The notes below the pieces were generated by a model, which ran no database searches, had not been told where the DNA came from, and saw only the letters and a program-made list of their open reading frames with translations. Both the position numbers and the translations under genes were made by a program. Positions 1 to 11,902 of a stretch of 64,000 nt of DNA are shown here, in pieces (within the stretch, counting starts at the first letter, position 1; every line of letters starts with the position of its first letter). Source of the stretch: Oryzias latipes (lineage: Eukaryota > Chordata > Actinopteri > Beloniformes > Adrianichthyidae); NCBI RefSeq assembly GCF_002234675.1, contig NC_019868.2:27604293-27668292 (forward strand). The letters run 5' to 3'.

Positions 1-238
1 CACATTAGCATAGCTAGCATAGTTAGCATAATTAGCATTTTAGGAAATGTGTTTTTTTGAGTCAGTTGATGATGCTAATCGCAATGCTAGCTCATTTAGG
101 CACATTAGCATAGCTAGCATAGTTAGCATAATTAGCATTTTAGGAAATGTGTTTTTCTGAGAGAGTTGATTATGCTGATCGCTATGCTAGGACTTTTAGT
201 CACATTAGCATAGTTAGCATAGTTAGCATTATGAGCAA
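1..238. repeat. 100-bp minisatellite, first block
   Basis: About 2.4 tandem units of exactly 100 bp: the word CACATTAGCATAG restarts at 1, 101 and 201. Each unit holds a run of TAGCATAGCTAGCATAGTTA-type subrepeats, then a segment around TGTGTTTTTCTGAGTCAGTT. The same unit returns at 1988-2486. Confidence 0.95.
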
Positions 239-249
239 ATCCAGCCTTG

Positions 250-1985
250 ATTAGCTTTTAATTTGTGGGCGGTGAGGGCGGAGAGGGCCGCGGTAGTGCG
301 TAGAGTTGGGCGTGGAAGGCGGGTTGCGTCTGCGGGCCATACAACGCCGCTTGCGGCTTTAATTATTCTTCTTCTTTCTAACGGATACTTTGAGCTCAAA
401 TTTGACCCCCGCCACATACCCGAAAACTCACCAAAATTGGCACACACCTAGGATAAATTGAAAATGAATTTTCGGCAAAGAGAACGTCACCCCCCCCACG
501 ACGATGACATCACGGCGAGCGTTCCCGTAAAAAAAATGAATGGGCCGAAAATCGCTTATGGGGCCAAAAAAAAATATTTTGAAATACAGTAGCGAAACCA
601 AAACACGTGTGTTGGAAATATCCCAAAGAAGTTATGAAATCATTATGGGATGGCCACACGACCTACGGCTTGGCGGCCATTTTGTGGCGAACTCAGAGAA
701 ATGGCGATTTTCGTGTTTTTTGACAATATGGGAAAACAACACTTTTGTTCAAGCGATTTTCACGAAATCGGACACACATGCCACTAGCACGATTCTACAA
801 TAACCAAAGAAGTTTTGTTGACCTTTGACCTTGGGAAGGGGCGGCCATCTTGAATTTTCAAAAAAAAGCACCTTTAGTAACGGATACAAACGAAAACTCG
901 TCCTAGGAATTTTCATCGATCTTTTTGAAACTTCTCGGGCATCAATGGCAAGCTACTGTGGACAAAATGTTGGAATTAGAAGTTGTAGATTTTGAAACGC
1001 GTGCGCGTGGCGAATTCGCAACCGTCGCCATTTTAGCTAGCTCGCACATATTTTATCGGAATGTCGTGAAAATGAAATATACGATTCCCTGGCCCACACT
1101 GAACAAAACGATGTCACATACGACAAAATCGATAAAGGAATGTGGCCGTGGTAAACAAAAAACGATCGCAAAAAAAAGTGCTGACTCGGCAAAAAAAAAA
1201 ATTTCGGATTTTTTTTTTAAGAATCGGCTAACGAAACCCAGATAACTTTGTCGGGTATATCCAAACAAAGTTTTTAAATCATTACGTGATGGCGACACGA
1301 CCTACGGTTTGGCGGCCATTTTGTGCCAAAATCTGCCATTTTGAGTTTTTCGCGTTTTTACACAATAGGGAAAAATGAACTTTTTTTTGAGCGATTTTCA
1401 CGAAATTTGACTCGCATGTCCGTAGCGTAAGTCTACAATTACCTCTGGAGTTTCGTCGACCTTTGACCTCGGGAAAAGGCGGCCATCTTGAATTTTCTAT
1501 AAAAAACACCTTTGCCACTGGATTCAAACGTAAACTTGTCGTTGGAATTTTTATCGATCGTCTCGAAACTTTTTGGGCATCAATGGCAAGCTACTGTGGA
1601 AAAAATGTTGGAATTAGAAGTTGTAGATTTTGAACGGCGTGCGCGTGGCAAACTAGCAAAGTGGCGCACTGTTATAACTCCCATGCATTTCAATACAATA
1701 CAGTGAAAATTGAATGCATGCATCCATGCCTGAAACTGAATACATTGAAAAAGACTGGAAATGGACATATAAGGAATGTGGGCGTGGTTAGCATAAAACC
1801 ACTGTTGCTAAGGACGACAAAAAGTTTACTTTTACCGATATGTCCGAAACTGACGTCAATCTGTTCGTCTTCTCAAGGGGAACAAAACATAAAATGGTTG
1901 CTATGGAGATAAAATAAACAAAAAAGCCGCCATTTTGAAAAAAGTGGGTTTTTTTATCAACTTATGGCATATAGCTCTCACCTAT
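250..1985. repeat. unclassified interspersed repeat body between minisatellite blocks
   Basis: It opens with a GC-rich motif (about 268-362, ending in GCCGCTTGCGGCTTTAATT, a short hairpin) that recurs at 2518-2603 after the second minisatellite block. The body holds two diverged tandem copies of a unit of about 640 bp: 848-1015 matches 1480-1650, sharing GGCATCAATGGCAAGCTACT and GTAGATTTTGAA. Diverged relatives lie at 22792-23240 and 61640-62050, sharing words such as AGGAATGTGGGCGTGGTTA. No transposase or reverse transcriptase is visible. The short ORFs here do not look coding. Class unknown. Confidence 0.75.
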
Positions 1986-1987
1986 GG

Positions 1988-2486
1988 AGGAATGTGTTTT
2001 TCTGAGTCAGTTGATGATGCCGATCGCTATGCTAGCACTTTTAGCTACATTAGCATAGCTAGCATAGTTAGCATAATTAGCATTTTAGGTAATGTGTTTT
2101 TCTGAGTCAGTTGATGATGCTGATCGCTATGCTAGCACTTTTAGCCACATTAGCATAGCTAGCATAGTTAGCATAATTAGCATTTTAGGTAATGTGTTTT
2201 TCTGAGTTAGTTGATGATGCTGATCGCTATGCTAGCACTTTTAGCCACATTAGCATAGCTAGCATAGTTAGCATAATTAGTATTTTAGGTAATGTGTTTT
2301 TCTGAGTCAGTTGATGATGCTGATCGCTATGCTAACACTTTTAGCTACATTAGCATAGCTAGCATAGTTAGCATAATTAGCATTTTAGGTTATGTGTTTT
2401 TCTGAGTCAGTTGATGATGCTGATCGCTATGCCAGCACTTGTAGCCACATTAGCATAGCTAGCATAGTTAGCATAATTAGCATATG
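1988..2486. repeat. 100-bp minisatellite, second block
   Basis: Five near-perfect 100-bp units matching those at 1-238. The blocks bracket the repeat body at 250-1985, and each is followed by the same GC-rich motif. Minisatellite plus motif therefore look like one repeated module. Confidence 0.95.
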
Positions 2487-2517
2487 CAGTTTTGACTAGC
2501 CATTATCAAAAGTGGGC

Positions 2518-2603
2518 GGTGAGGTCGGTGGTGCGTAGAGTTGGGCGTGGAGGCGGGTTACGTCTGCGGGCCATACAACGCCGCTTGCGGCTTTAATTTC
2601 ATT
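2518..2603. repeat. GC-rich motif, second copy
   Basis: Second copy of the motif at 268-362, sharing GCGTAGAGTTGGGCGTGGA and GCCATACAACGCCGCTTGCG and ending at GCTTTAATT. The body that follows the first copy is absent here. From 2604 to 2930 I see nothing recognisable. Confidence 0.8.
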
Positions 2604-2938
2604 TTATTCCTTCTTGGACTAATGCGGGACATCAAACTGGGTCACAGAGAGACGGAAGTACCGCTGAAGGCATCCGTCATCCAGACGCAGCTCCTGCCTG
2701 TGGACGGTGAAGCTCGCTGTACTGGGAAAGACTCTGAATGATCTCATGAACCCAAACATGGAGACGTGATTAGAGTTCTTTATGCATGCATTTTAAAGTC
2801 AATGCTTCCACGTAGCGATGAGGCTAAAAGCTGGACAGCAGCTCCTCCCACAAACTTCTGGAGCACACCTTTTTTAAAAGCATCTCACAGTTTTGGTTTG
2901 AACGGAGCATTTGAAATGAATTTAGTCATTCATTAAAT

Positions 2939-3776
2939 CAGTGTTTTTCAACCTTTTCTGAGCCACGGCACACTTTAACCTTAAAAAAAATCCCGCGGCA
3001 CACCAGCATCCAAAAATTAAAAAAAAAAGGAGAAACTCATAGTCTGTATTGATCTACAGCCCCTGCACAATCTCACATGCATTTTTGAGATAATTGTTAC
3101 AGAAAAAGCTGGAAACTGCAGCTGTTTTTTTCTAAAAGATGCAATAAAAGTTAAGTTAGAAGATTTAAAACATTTTGATGTGTGTTTGTTGGTTTCAAGA
3201 CGTTTAACAACAGATCTCCTTTTGCGCTGTCACTCTCACAACCCAATGCATCATGGGAAATGTAGTGCATAAAACGGCCGAAGATCGGTTTTCGGAGCTT
3301 CATTGTTTTGTTCACTTGTTCCACGGTCTGATACCGGATTCTGTGGAAAGCTACACCGCTAAAGACGAGCTTTAGCTGGTATTTCTGTTAGAACTGAGCG
3401 ACTTTACGAGCTAAATCGGGACAAGGAAGTGAAGACTTTAAGCACTTCTGATTGGTCAGACCGATGACATGTGATTAACCCCCCCAACACGGGACTTTTC
3501 CAAAATACAGCCGAAGGTGCAGCTGAATCGCGGTACGTCATTCTTATCAAAATGTCTTTAATAAAATAAAATAAACGCAAAGAAAAGGTATTTTAAGATC
3601 TTTTATATTCCTAACTCCTCAGTGTTTTATCAGGGCCTGTTTGGATGAACACAGAGCTAAAATCCTGGAGATGAGAAATGTTTTTAGATCAGTTAATGAG
3701 GGCAAATTCCCACGGCACACTTGGCCATCTCCCACGGCACACTAGTGTGCCGCGGCACACTGGTTGAAAAACACTG
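2939..3776. mobile_element. non-autonomous hAT transposon with 8-bp TSD
   Basis: An 838-bp element starting CAGTGTTTTTCAACC and ending GGTTGAAAAACACTG, so the termini are inverted repeats. It is flanked by a perfect 8-bp direct repeat CATTAAAT at 2931-2938 and 3777-3784, the target-duplication length of the hAT superfamily. CGGCACAC words recur subterminally at both ends. No transposase ORF is present, so it would need a transposase supplied in trans. Confidence 0.95.
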
Positions 3777-3784
3777 CATTAAAT

Positions 3785-6612
3785 GATCTATTACTCGATC
3801 AACACTACTTTATAAGTATCCTTACTCCTGCTGTACTCCAACTTTACTTTACTTTACCTTTTCATTTATTAGTAAATATTTTTTCTTAATTTTTAAATGC
3901 AATTTTTAGTCTTTTCTTTCTATGCTCTATGTTTGGGTACTTTACCTCATTGGCTCATATGAAACCTAATCTTCATGTGAAGACTTATTATCAGAGCTAA
4001 CAGATGAATTTGGACCAGTCAGCCCAGATGAATAAAAGCTAAAGGTGCTTCTGGTCCAGTTCAAGGCTTCCACAATAAATGGTTTAAGTCTGACGGAGGC
4101 TCCTGGTGAGTAAAAGGGTGAAAATACCGAGCCATAAGCATCAGCCACTCAGATGGGCTTTAGATGGAGTAAAAAAAAAACCTCCATTTGAGCACAGAAG
4201 ATAGAAGACGTATCAACATGGACAGTGAAAATAAAGGAGCTGTGGAAAAACAGAGCAGTGTTTGCAGAATCCAATTGAGCTGACACTTTTTCAACCACAT
4301 ACCATTTTCTGTTGTTTACGGCTTTATGAGCGGCCGACCCGGCTGTGTCTGCGCTTCCGTGGGTGTGTGCGTGCGGCTGAGCGGCTGACCCGTGTGTGTT
4401 TACGCGCCTGTGCGTGATTGAGGCTGATGGATGTTGACAGCTGCGGAGAATCACTTTCCTGTTGGTAAAACACCATATTGACCCTGTAGCCCCACGGCAG
4501 GCAGAGGTTGGGGGCGCTCAAGCCCGGCAGGCAGAGTGGGGTTGACATCCAGCTGAGGTGCTGTGAGCTGCACTTGAACTTAGGACATCACACTGACCCC
4601 CAGAGCCGCACGGACACACGCCGCCCGTCCAACAACACACCAGGAAAATATATTGGGGGGACTCTCGGGTGATGCACCTGCTGTCAGGCATCTAGTGAGC
4701 GCCGAAACACAGTCCTGTTATTTCCATGTGGAGTAGAAATAATAGAACAGTGCAGTTCAGCTTTTGCACAAATGTGTTTATTTAAACTTTCTGAAATGTC
4801 ATGTTAGGTAAATGTGGATATTGATAGCCTGTGTGTATGCATGTGTGTGTGTTATGCAAGTTCTATCTGTACTGTTTTGTTTGTTTTCTACTCTGTCGTT
4901 TGTGATTCTTGAAATGGAGGACCCCCTTAAAGAAGATGTTCCAAATAAATAAAATAATTTCATTCAAAAAAGACTGTCTTAATCACCACAATATCTATGT
5001 TAGATAATAAATGGTAAATAAGCCAAAGAAAGCAATCCGAAGCAAAACAGTAGAGCTAGTAGAATTCTAAAATCATCAAAGTGCCTAAATAAAGATCAGA
5101 TGTGTAAAACTTTAATCCAAAATATTCTAGAAAAGCTAAATTATTTGATCCTTGAGTCGTGTAAATTTATATAGCTGCAGCTGAGAGTTTGATTTTAAAG
5201 AGAAGACTGTTTGTTTGAAATTCTGAATTAAATTTAAAAGTTCTTCTCCGATCATCTTTTGGTCTATTATCAAAGGGGGCTGTAAGCTAGCAGGAGAGGG
5301 TGTAAACAAAGGAATGATGGGAAATGAGAGCAGGCTAACAGTCCCACCCACAACTCAGAGGTGAACGTCCAGGACGTCTGGAAACACTTTGAAAACACAG
5401 ATCAGAAGATGATTGGAGTGGGACTTTAAGTCTTCTTTTTTTATTTTATGTGGGCTTGAGAAGGGTTTTTTTTTAATTGCCTAATTGTTGCTAGGAGAAG
5501 CAGGAATTTTTTTGTGACCGTTTTGGTCTAAAAACAACATGAAAGGAAACAAAGAGTTCCCGCTCCACTCAGCAGCAGCAGTGTGTGGACGCTCCCTAAC
5601 CTGTGCCTCACCCGGTTAATCTCAGAGGAACGCAAGTGGCATGTTTTTGAGCACGCGTCTGAGCGCACGCAGCTCTACGTCCTCAGAGGGGCTCCTGCCA
5701 ACAACTGTTTGTTCCTTAACCTGCTTCTGGTTCACAACCCATCAAGGTGTCACCTGGTGTGGCCCCTCAGAGTGAAACAGCCAGGCGGGTGACGGGCCGC
5801 TTTAATTCGCTGCTTGGGCGTGTTCGGCCACCCTGACTTAATAACAAGGTTGGTCAGCCAGCAGGACCCTGCCGTCCTCCCGGGGTTTTGTCTCACAGCC
5901 GAGGCTTGGCGAGTGTGTGTGTGTCTGGCCAAGGTGGCTAATGCAGCATTCACTGGCCAGTGTTGGTGTGTGTGTGTGTGTGACAGCAACTAAAGTGTGC
6001 GGGTGAAGGGTTATTCACAGAGAGAGTGTAGGCTGTAATTTAAAACAACTGGAGCAAATCCCTATCTCTCTTTGTTTCATGTGCGCTCGTTATTACACAG
6101 ACTAGCAGGCAGCTGATTGGTGGAGATTACTGAAACATCCTGCCTGTATCAGCTGCTGGGCCCTCTGACAGGCTGCCTTTGAGTGTGAGTATGTGTGTGT
6201 GTGTGTGTGGGAGTGGGGGTCAGTCATGCCCCATCACCCAAAGTGACCACGGGGAGCATGTCCTTTAACCACTCCTTCCCTCTCTGTCCACTCATTCCTC
6301 CATCTCCATACCTCCTCTGTCTGCTGTGATTTGTTTCTTCCTCTGTATTCTCTCCTCGTCGCCACTACTCTTCATTATAAAGACCAAGTCCTTATCGGAA
6401 GAAGAAGTGATCAGAGCCAACCGCCATCTACAGCGTGGCGGCCAGCACAGCGCGAGCAGGGCCTGCATGCCAATGTACCTGTTGTTGTTGACGCTGAAGT
6501 GCCATTAACACGCCCAGGTTTGGGAAATCTGTTCTCCACATTTGACCAATTCTCCGAGTGAGCAGTGAGTTACGGACACAGACGCGTTTGGAAATCGTGT
6601 GGTGGTTCAACC
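3785..6612. other. gene-poor interval, nothing coding recognised
   Basis: Unique-looking DNA with short TG/CA microsatellites (around 4838-4852, 5916-5927, 5967-5981 and 6190-6208) and poly-T runs. The short ORFs lack codon bias, splice context or recognisable motifs. Confidence 0.6.
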
Positions 6613-6996
6613 ATTGAATGTATGTGAGAACTGGACTGAGTGACCCCGCCCCCACCCCCGGCATTGCTAACAGGAGGTTTTGGCTCCAAGAAGCCCAAAC
6701 CCCACAGACGCCTATAAGGAAATAAACAGCTATAACTCCATCTTTCTATTTTTTTTTTTTTATCAAAACTGACTTATAAACTGACCAGTCAGACGCATCG
6801 ATAAAAGTAGGCGGTCTCACGTCAATCGTTCGAAATGTTTCACTGACTGTGTGTAGCCCACTTTCAAGTGGGTGGGGTTCGGACTACCAAAAAGCTCACT
6901 CCTGATTGGGGAGAGTGGTTGCCATAGAAACGATGACTAAAGCCAGATGTGAACAAGAGGTTACAAAGTAATTTACAGTCTCCAGTTTTCATAGAT
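6613..6996 (+). mobile_element. MITE family B, copy 1
   Basis: Runs from ATTGAATGTATGTGAGAACT to about TTCATAGATT, directly abutting the TTAA of the next element. Its left part (…CCCCGGCATT…AGGAGGTTTTGGCTCCAAGAAGCC) is the reverse complement of the right part of the element at 12359-12911. The two copies are thus one family in opposite orientation. Class is not certain and no transposase is present. Confidence 0.65.
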
Positions 6997-6999
6997 TAA

Positions 7000-7577
7000 A
7001 GGGCCTATATTATTGCTATTCTTAAGCCTTTTATAGTTAGCTACATCCACATATAGGATATATACCTTTAATACAGTAAAGATTTTTTTTTGTGAAATTA
7101 GTTATTTTCGCTGCACATTTTCTGACCCAGAAGCAAGACAACTCTACCGCCGAGACTCCGCCTTTCTCTTCTTATAGGTGCCGCCCATTTCATTACGCCA
7201 ACCCAGAGCCGGCCTCGGCAGAGTGTTTGCGAACGAACAACATCCAAACTTTCGCTGGATGGATGTGCATATTCTGCACATAAAAGGAAAGCATTAAGCC
7301 GATCACCGCTAGTTCCACAAAGAAAGTGGGTGTGTTTGTTAGCCTGGGGCGGAGCTGGCAGCACAGACTCTTCCTGGAAGGGGCTGTTCCTTACTTTGTG
7401 ATGTCACAATGTGAGGACCCAGTGGTTTTTGTGGATTGGGAGGGGCTGGTGCTCAGAGAGCAGGTTTTAGATGCGTAAAATGGATCAAAATACCGCTTTG
7501 GGGTTGTTTTTGGTGAAGAATTAACATTACAATATACTTAAAAGCTCAAAAAGTTGATTTTGCATGACAAAGGCCCT
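7000..7577. mobile_element. TTAA-flanked MITE family A (piggyBac-like), copy 1
   Basis: The termini are perfect inverted repeats, TTAAAGGGCCT and AGGCCCTTTAA, with TTAA at 6996-6999 and 7578-7581 as target duplication. TTAA duplications are the hallmark of piggyBac-type transposition. The internal sequence aligns with 11903-13080, for example the GAGACTCCGCCTTTCT and GTGCCGCCCAT words. No transposase is encoded. Confidence 0.8.
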
Positions 7578-8159
7578 TTAATAAAACGTGTCAATGAAAA
7601 TTTTATCGTTTTAAGATGTTTTTGTTTTCGCTGGGGCCTGTTTAGCCTGCAGGAGTAACTTCCGTGTGACTTAACTATCTTTTTTTAGACGCTGAAATTA
7701 GTCGTCATCTTCTTGCAATTGTGTGATTTTGGAGCAAAATAACAGAACAGTATCTGTAGGCCTTTGCAGACCTTCAGTTTGAAATCATCAAAAATCCCCT
7801 TCTCCTCCATTAGAGTTGACCCCTGCGTAAAACACCAGTGTGTAATGATGGACTAAACTAGCGCCATTCATCATCCACTCGTCTCTGACAGTCCTCTAAC
7901 CTCACTGGTTCCTCTGTCCACAGCCGTGACGGAGCTGGACACCAAAGAGAAACAGGTTTTCCTTCGCAGCAGAGGCAGTGAAGTGGAACGCCCCTAAAAT
8001 GCAGGCGTTTACCAAGCTGTTGGTCCGACTGCTGTAAAAGTCACTGACCACCCTCTTGTGTGTTTTTAGGCGGGGTTTGAGTTCCTGGGATGAAGAGTAC
8101 ATCTTTATCTTGACACTAGACCACAAGCAAACTTGACTTTCTGGCCTTCACGTCACCGC

Positions 8160-8880
8160 AGTTAATTTCTTCCTATGAGCTATTGACTGGCCACCTATTG
8201 ATCTGCACACAATGTATCTCACAAATCATCTGCGTGTCGATCGATGGAGAAATCTCCCGGAAAATTCATATTGAGAAGCGTGGCGTGCTTTGGGCTGGCC
8301 CACTGAATGGAGCGTATTGAATGTTTAGTTGATTAATCGGGCTAGTTTAAATTTGACCGTGGGTAGCTCTATTAAACAGTGGCCAGCGTAAATCAAGATG
8401 CTGCCGTTTGTGATTGAAATGAGCTGAGCTCTGCACACAGCAGTGCTGGGGATAAATCAGGGTCTGGGTTTTTATATATTTTTATTAGCAGTAATAACTG
8501 GGATAAAATCTGGCAAAGCCAAGGTCTGCGCCGTGATGGATAATTCACATTTGAATGCCTGTTTGTGCGCAGACTTTTATAAAACTTTGGATTGTCCTTT
8601 TCATTAAACACCAGCAGAGCACTGGCGGTGAAGTTCGGCCACCTCCGATCTGATTGATATGGAGATCAATACCGCGCAGATTGTCTTTGGGGCACTCCCA
8701 ACGCCGGCTAAATATTCAGAGACAGTTTTGTGATTTAAGGGAGTCTGCTTCAATAAACTCAAGAAGTTAATTTTAACAAAAGAAATTAGGTTATGGCGAG
8801 AGGCCGTCATGTGGATAGCGTCATTTAATGCTTAATTAAGTATATTATGAGGCATTATTGATATATATGTTCAGCTCAGC
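8160..8880. promoter_or_regulatory. possible conserved non-coding element
   Basis: A 700-bp stretch of balanced composition, free of repeats and long ORFs, rich in homeodomain-type TAATTA/ATTAA words such as TTGATTAATC and CTTAATTAAG. This texture resembles vertebrate developmental enhancers. It is inference only, with no cross-species alignment. Confidence 0.25.
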
Positions 8881-9476
8881 CGTATTGTATATGAACTCTT
8901 GAGTCTGAAGGAGGGTTTTCATCGCAGGTTTTCTTTCCAACACAAAAGAGAATATTTTTATCCGAAACAGCATGTTTACATTCAAATCAGCAATCACTTC
9001 AAAAACAACTGCAGAATTAATGTTCTTTTTATTTAAAGTAATTTCATTTTTCTGGGTATTATTTCAAAATGTAAGTTAAGGTGGGAGGACTTTACTTGAA
9101 ACGGACTTATTTAGTGCATCATGACCGACATGGATCCTGTTACTTTTGTTTATTTTGAATGAATCGCAAACAGAAGGTCCAAGATTTACATTTTGGTTTA
9201 GTCCGATCACCGACTAATTCCTGTGATCAACTTCAGGACATGTTGCATTTATGGTCACCCTCTTCAACCACACGGTCCTAACTGCTTATAAACACACGGA
9301 TTGGTTTAGAACATGGGGCTCAGGATGAATTGTCATGAAACAGTTAATGAAGCTTTCATTTTTTTTTCCACACAAACTTTTTTCATTATTAATTTTCATT
9401 TTCTTTTCTTTTTGTGTACAGAACTTCATGAAAACGCTGTAAAAACATAGGGAGATTTGATTTAATTTGATTTAAG
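8881..9476. other. AT-rich intergenic interval
   Basis: AT-rich, apparently unique sequence with poly-T tracts. I see no gene or recognisable mobile element. Confidence 0.5.
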
Positions 9477-9564
9477 TTGAGTTGAGTTGAGTTGAGTTGA
9501 CTTGACTTGACTTGACTTGACTTGACTTGACTTGACTTGACTTGACTTGACTTGACTTGACTTG
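9477..9564. repeat. pentanucleotide microsatellite
   Basis: Tandem TTGAG units switch to TTGAC units, about 17 copies in all, then decay into GGGTCGGGTCAGG. The related words TTGATTTAA precede the block. Confidence 0.95.
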
Positions 9565-11210
9565 GGTCGGGTCAGGATTGGATTTGACTAGACTGGATTA
9601 GATTGGAGATCTCTAATTTGTTCGTACTTTATGATTTATTGTATTTATTCCGTCAGTCCCTGAAACCTTTTGTGGTGAACATCTGATGAAAGCAAATTTG
9701 ACTTTATTTTTGTTGTTTGGAGGTCAGCTTCACATTTAGCTTAGAGCTTGTAGCTGAAATCTTTTCAAAGGAAGTTAATTCTGCCTTTTTGAAATTAATC
9801 CAAGTCCAGAAAAGACCCAACAACTGTAATGAATGTTGGGCATTGGGGTGGCCCAACCTGGGTTGTGTTTTGAACTTTGGTAATGCAGCCAAATACATAC
9901 ATACTTAAAGAAAGACTTGAACAGAAGCACAGCACTTATAAATAGCTCTAAATATAGATAAGAACCAGATTAATAAACTTGTTTTCTCACGTTTCATTTA
10001 CTGTTTGTGTACCTGCAGGTCTGTCTATTTATGATTATTATAAAAGCCTTTATACGTGTTTGTGGATGTATATGCATATAAATGAGTCTACTTATATGTA
10101 TTTCTTTATCTTCTTGTACTTATACACTTTTTTTATTTCGCAATCACGGCTGTCCCGTCTGGGTTAACAAATAGTTATATCTATTTTTGTGTAGATATGT
10201 ATTTGTTTTTTTTATTCCTGCAAATTTTTAAACTTTTGTTTTTGTTTAAATAAAAAAATTGAGAAACCTTTTTTTATACTGGTTTACATTAGTTGATTTT
10301 TCGCAGCAATAACTACCATCAGCCTCACACCGGAGTAATTTGAATTGAAACAAAGGTGTGTTGCGTTTGTCTTTGCTACACAATCTAGTGGTTACCGTCC
10401 TGTGAAGGTCTTTTTATAAAATCAGCCGTGAACCTGATTAACCGCCCCTCTTCTGGTCTTTGTTAGAAGACATGGCGGCGGTGACCTCCACACACGTGTA
10501 CGCCGTACAGGTAGGAGTCAGTGAAGGGCACAGTTTTAATTTTGGAAGGAGATAACATGATGCTATCAGGACAGATGCTGAAGGTGGAGAAAGGCGGATA
10601 TTTGTGTTCCTGTCAACTAATAATTTTTCTTTATTAAACTGGTCAGAGGAGGTTTTGGTTTTCTTTAGGACGCAGTCGTTTTATGTACACGGATGAGTAT
10701 TGAGGCGACTCCTGAGATACACAAGGCAACGAGGTTTTTTTGTCGTGCTCTTGTGAAGGACGCAGATATCAGCAGAGACAGAGGGGAGGCCAGGACGTTT
10801 GCAGCCAGGACCAGCAGAGACGATGACCTGATGACAGATGGAGAGATGCTGGACAGATAGGTGGAGGCAGAGACACGGAGATGTGGCGGCTGAGAGGATT
10901 ATAGGAGCAGAGGTGCTGCTGGAACATGATACACTACAGACAGATTCATACAACCTTAAAGTGAAGGTATGTCCACACCTGCCACACACCTGAGAAGGGG
11001 GTTTTAAAAAGATTATTTTTCATTCGCATCACCTTTTCATCACCAAAGTGCTAACAGTTTATACAGTTTTTTACACATCATTACCTTAGGCAAAGGAAAT
11101 CCATGTTTAAGTGACACCTTTCCATAATTGTCCTTGGAGGATTCCTTATGGTTTTCCAAATATACTAAGCAGACAAACACAGAGACGGCAAACAGACTGA
11201 CTGACTGTAT
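9565..11210. other. AT-rich interval with one weak exon candidate
   Basis: Mostly AT-rich unique sequence. At 10471 an ATG opens MAAVTSTHVYAVQ followed by GTAGGA at 10510, the look of a first coding exon with a splice donor. No confident following exon was found, so I do not call a gene. Confidence 0.4.
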
Positions 11211-11418
11211 CCCTTGTGCTATCCTAGGCACTTTAACATTGGGAGGTGGGTCATCTAGACCCCACTAGACAGTGCGCTGAACCTTTTTTCTTCAATGATT
11301 TGTGATCTTCACTGGTGTCCATGGATTACATGAAATCTTTCCACCTTTATCCACCTTTGTCACGGTAGGGAGAACACGTCAATGGAAGGGGGGGGGGTCA
11401 TCTAAGATAGCACAAGGG
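11211..11418 (+). mobile_element. ~205-bp piggyBac-like MITE family C, copy 1
   Basis: Begins CCCTTGTGCTATCCTAGG and ends AGATAGCACAAGGG, inverted termini. It is nearly identical to 21671-21874 in the same orientation and to 38246-38450 inverted. The flanks here are GTAT and TTAT, decayed from TTAA. Confidence 0.9.
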
Positions 11419-11902
11419 TTATGGAAGCAAATAGAACAGCTGACAGGGCAGAAAAACAGCAACTATCACAGAAAAAAAAAAAATTGACAAAATAAACATC
11501 TCAAGGAAGCCAGAAAAATAAAATTAAAAGTCAGAGAACAAGTTCAGGTCTCTTGAGGGGTTGGGCTAATTAATGAAAACTCATCAAAAAGATGAGTGAA
11601 AATTTTTTGAACTCTTAAATGTGTTAAATTGTTATTTATGGGGTGGAAATATTTACAGTTTTAATTTTAATTTTCATCTTTGTGGTTTGATTTGTTCTTT
11701 AAAGTGCTGTCTAATTTCTGCTTCACAAACAGACTCGCCTTGTCCGACAACCAGGAGCGAACCCTTTGACTTCCGGACTGAAACAAAAAACTGGAATGCG
11801 GTGCCAGTTTACCACCTTTTGTAGACACAAAAGAATACAACGAAAACTTTGACATTATGAGAAGGTCTGTGTCTAATTAAAATATTTTCAACTGTAACGT
11901 AA
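11419..11902. other. intergenic spacer
   Basis: AT-rich. A weak exon-like stretch begins after a CACAAACAG acceptor at 11731 and stays open for about 38 codons. There is no recognisable product. Confidence 0.4.

Noticed and set aside
263..1298. Short ORFs in the 5' repeat
   Set aside because: They lie in a multi-copy repeat with poly-A/T runs, and the translations are not conserved between its own copies.
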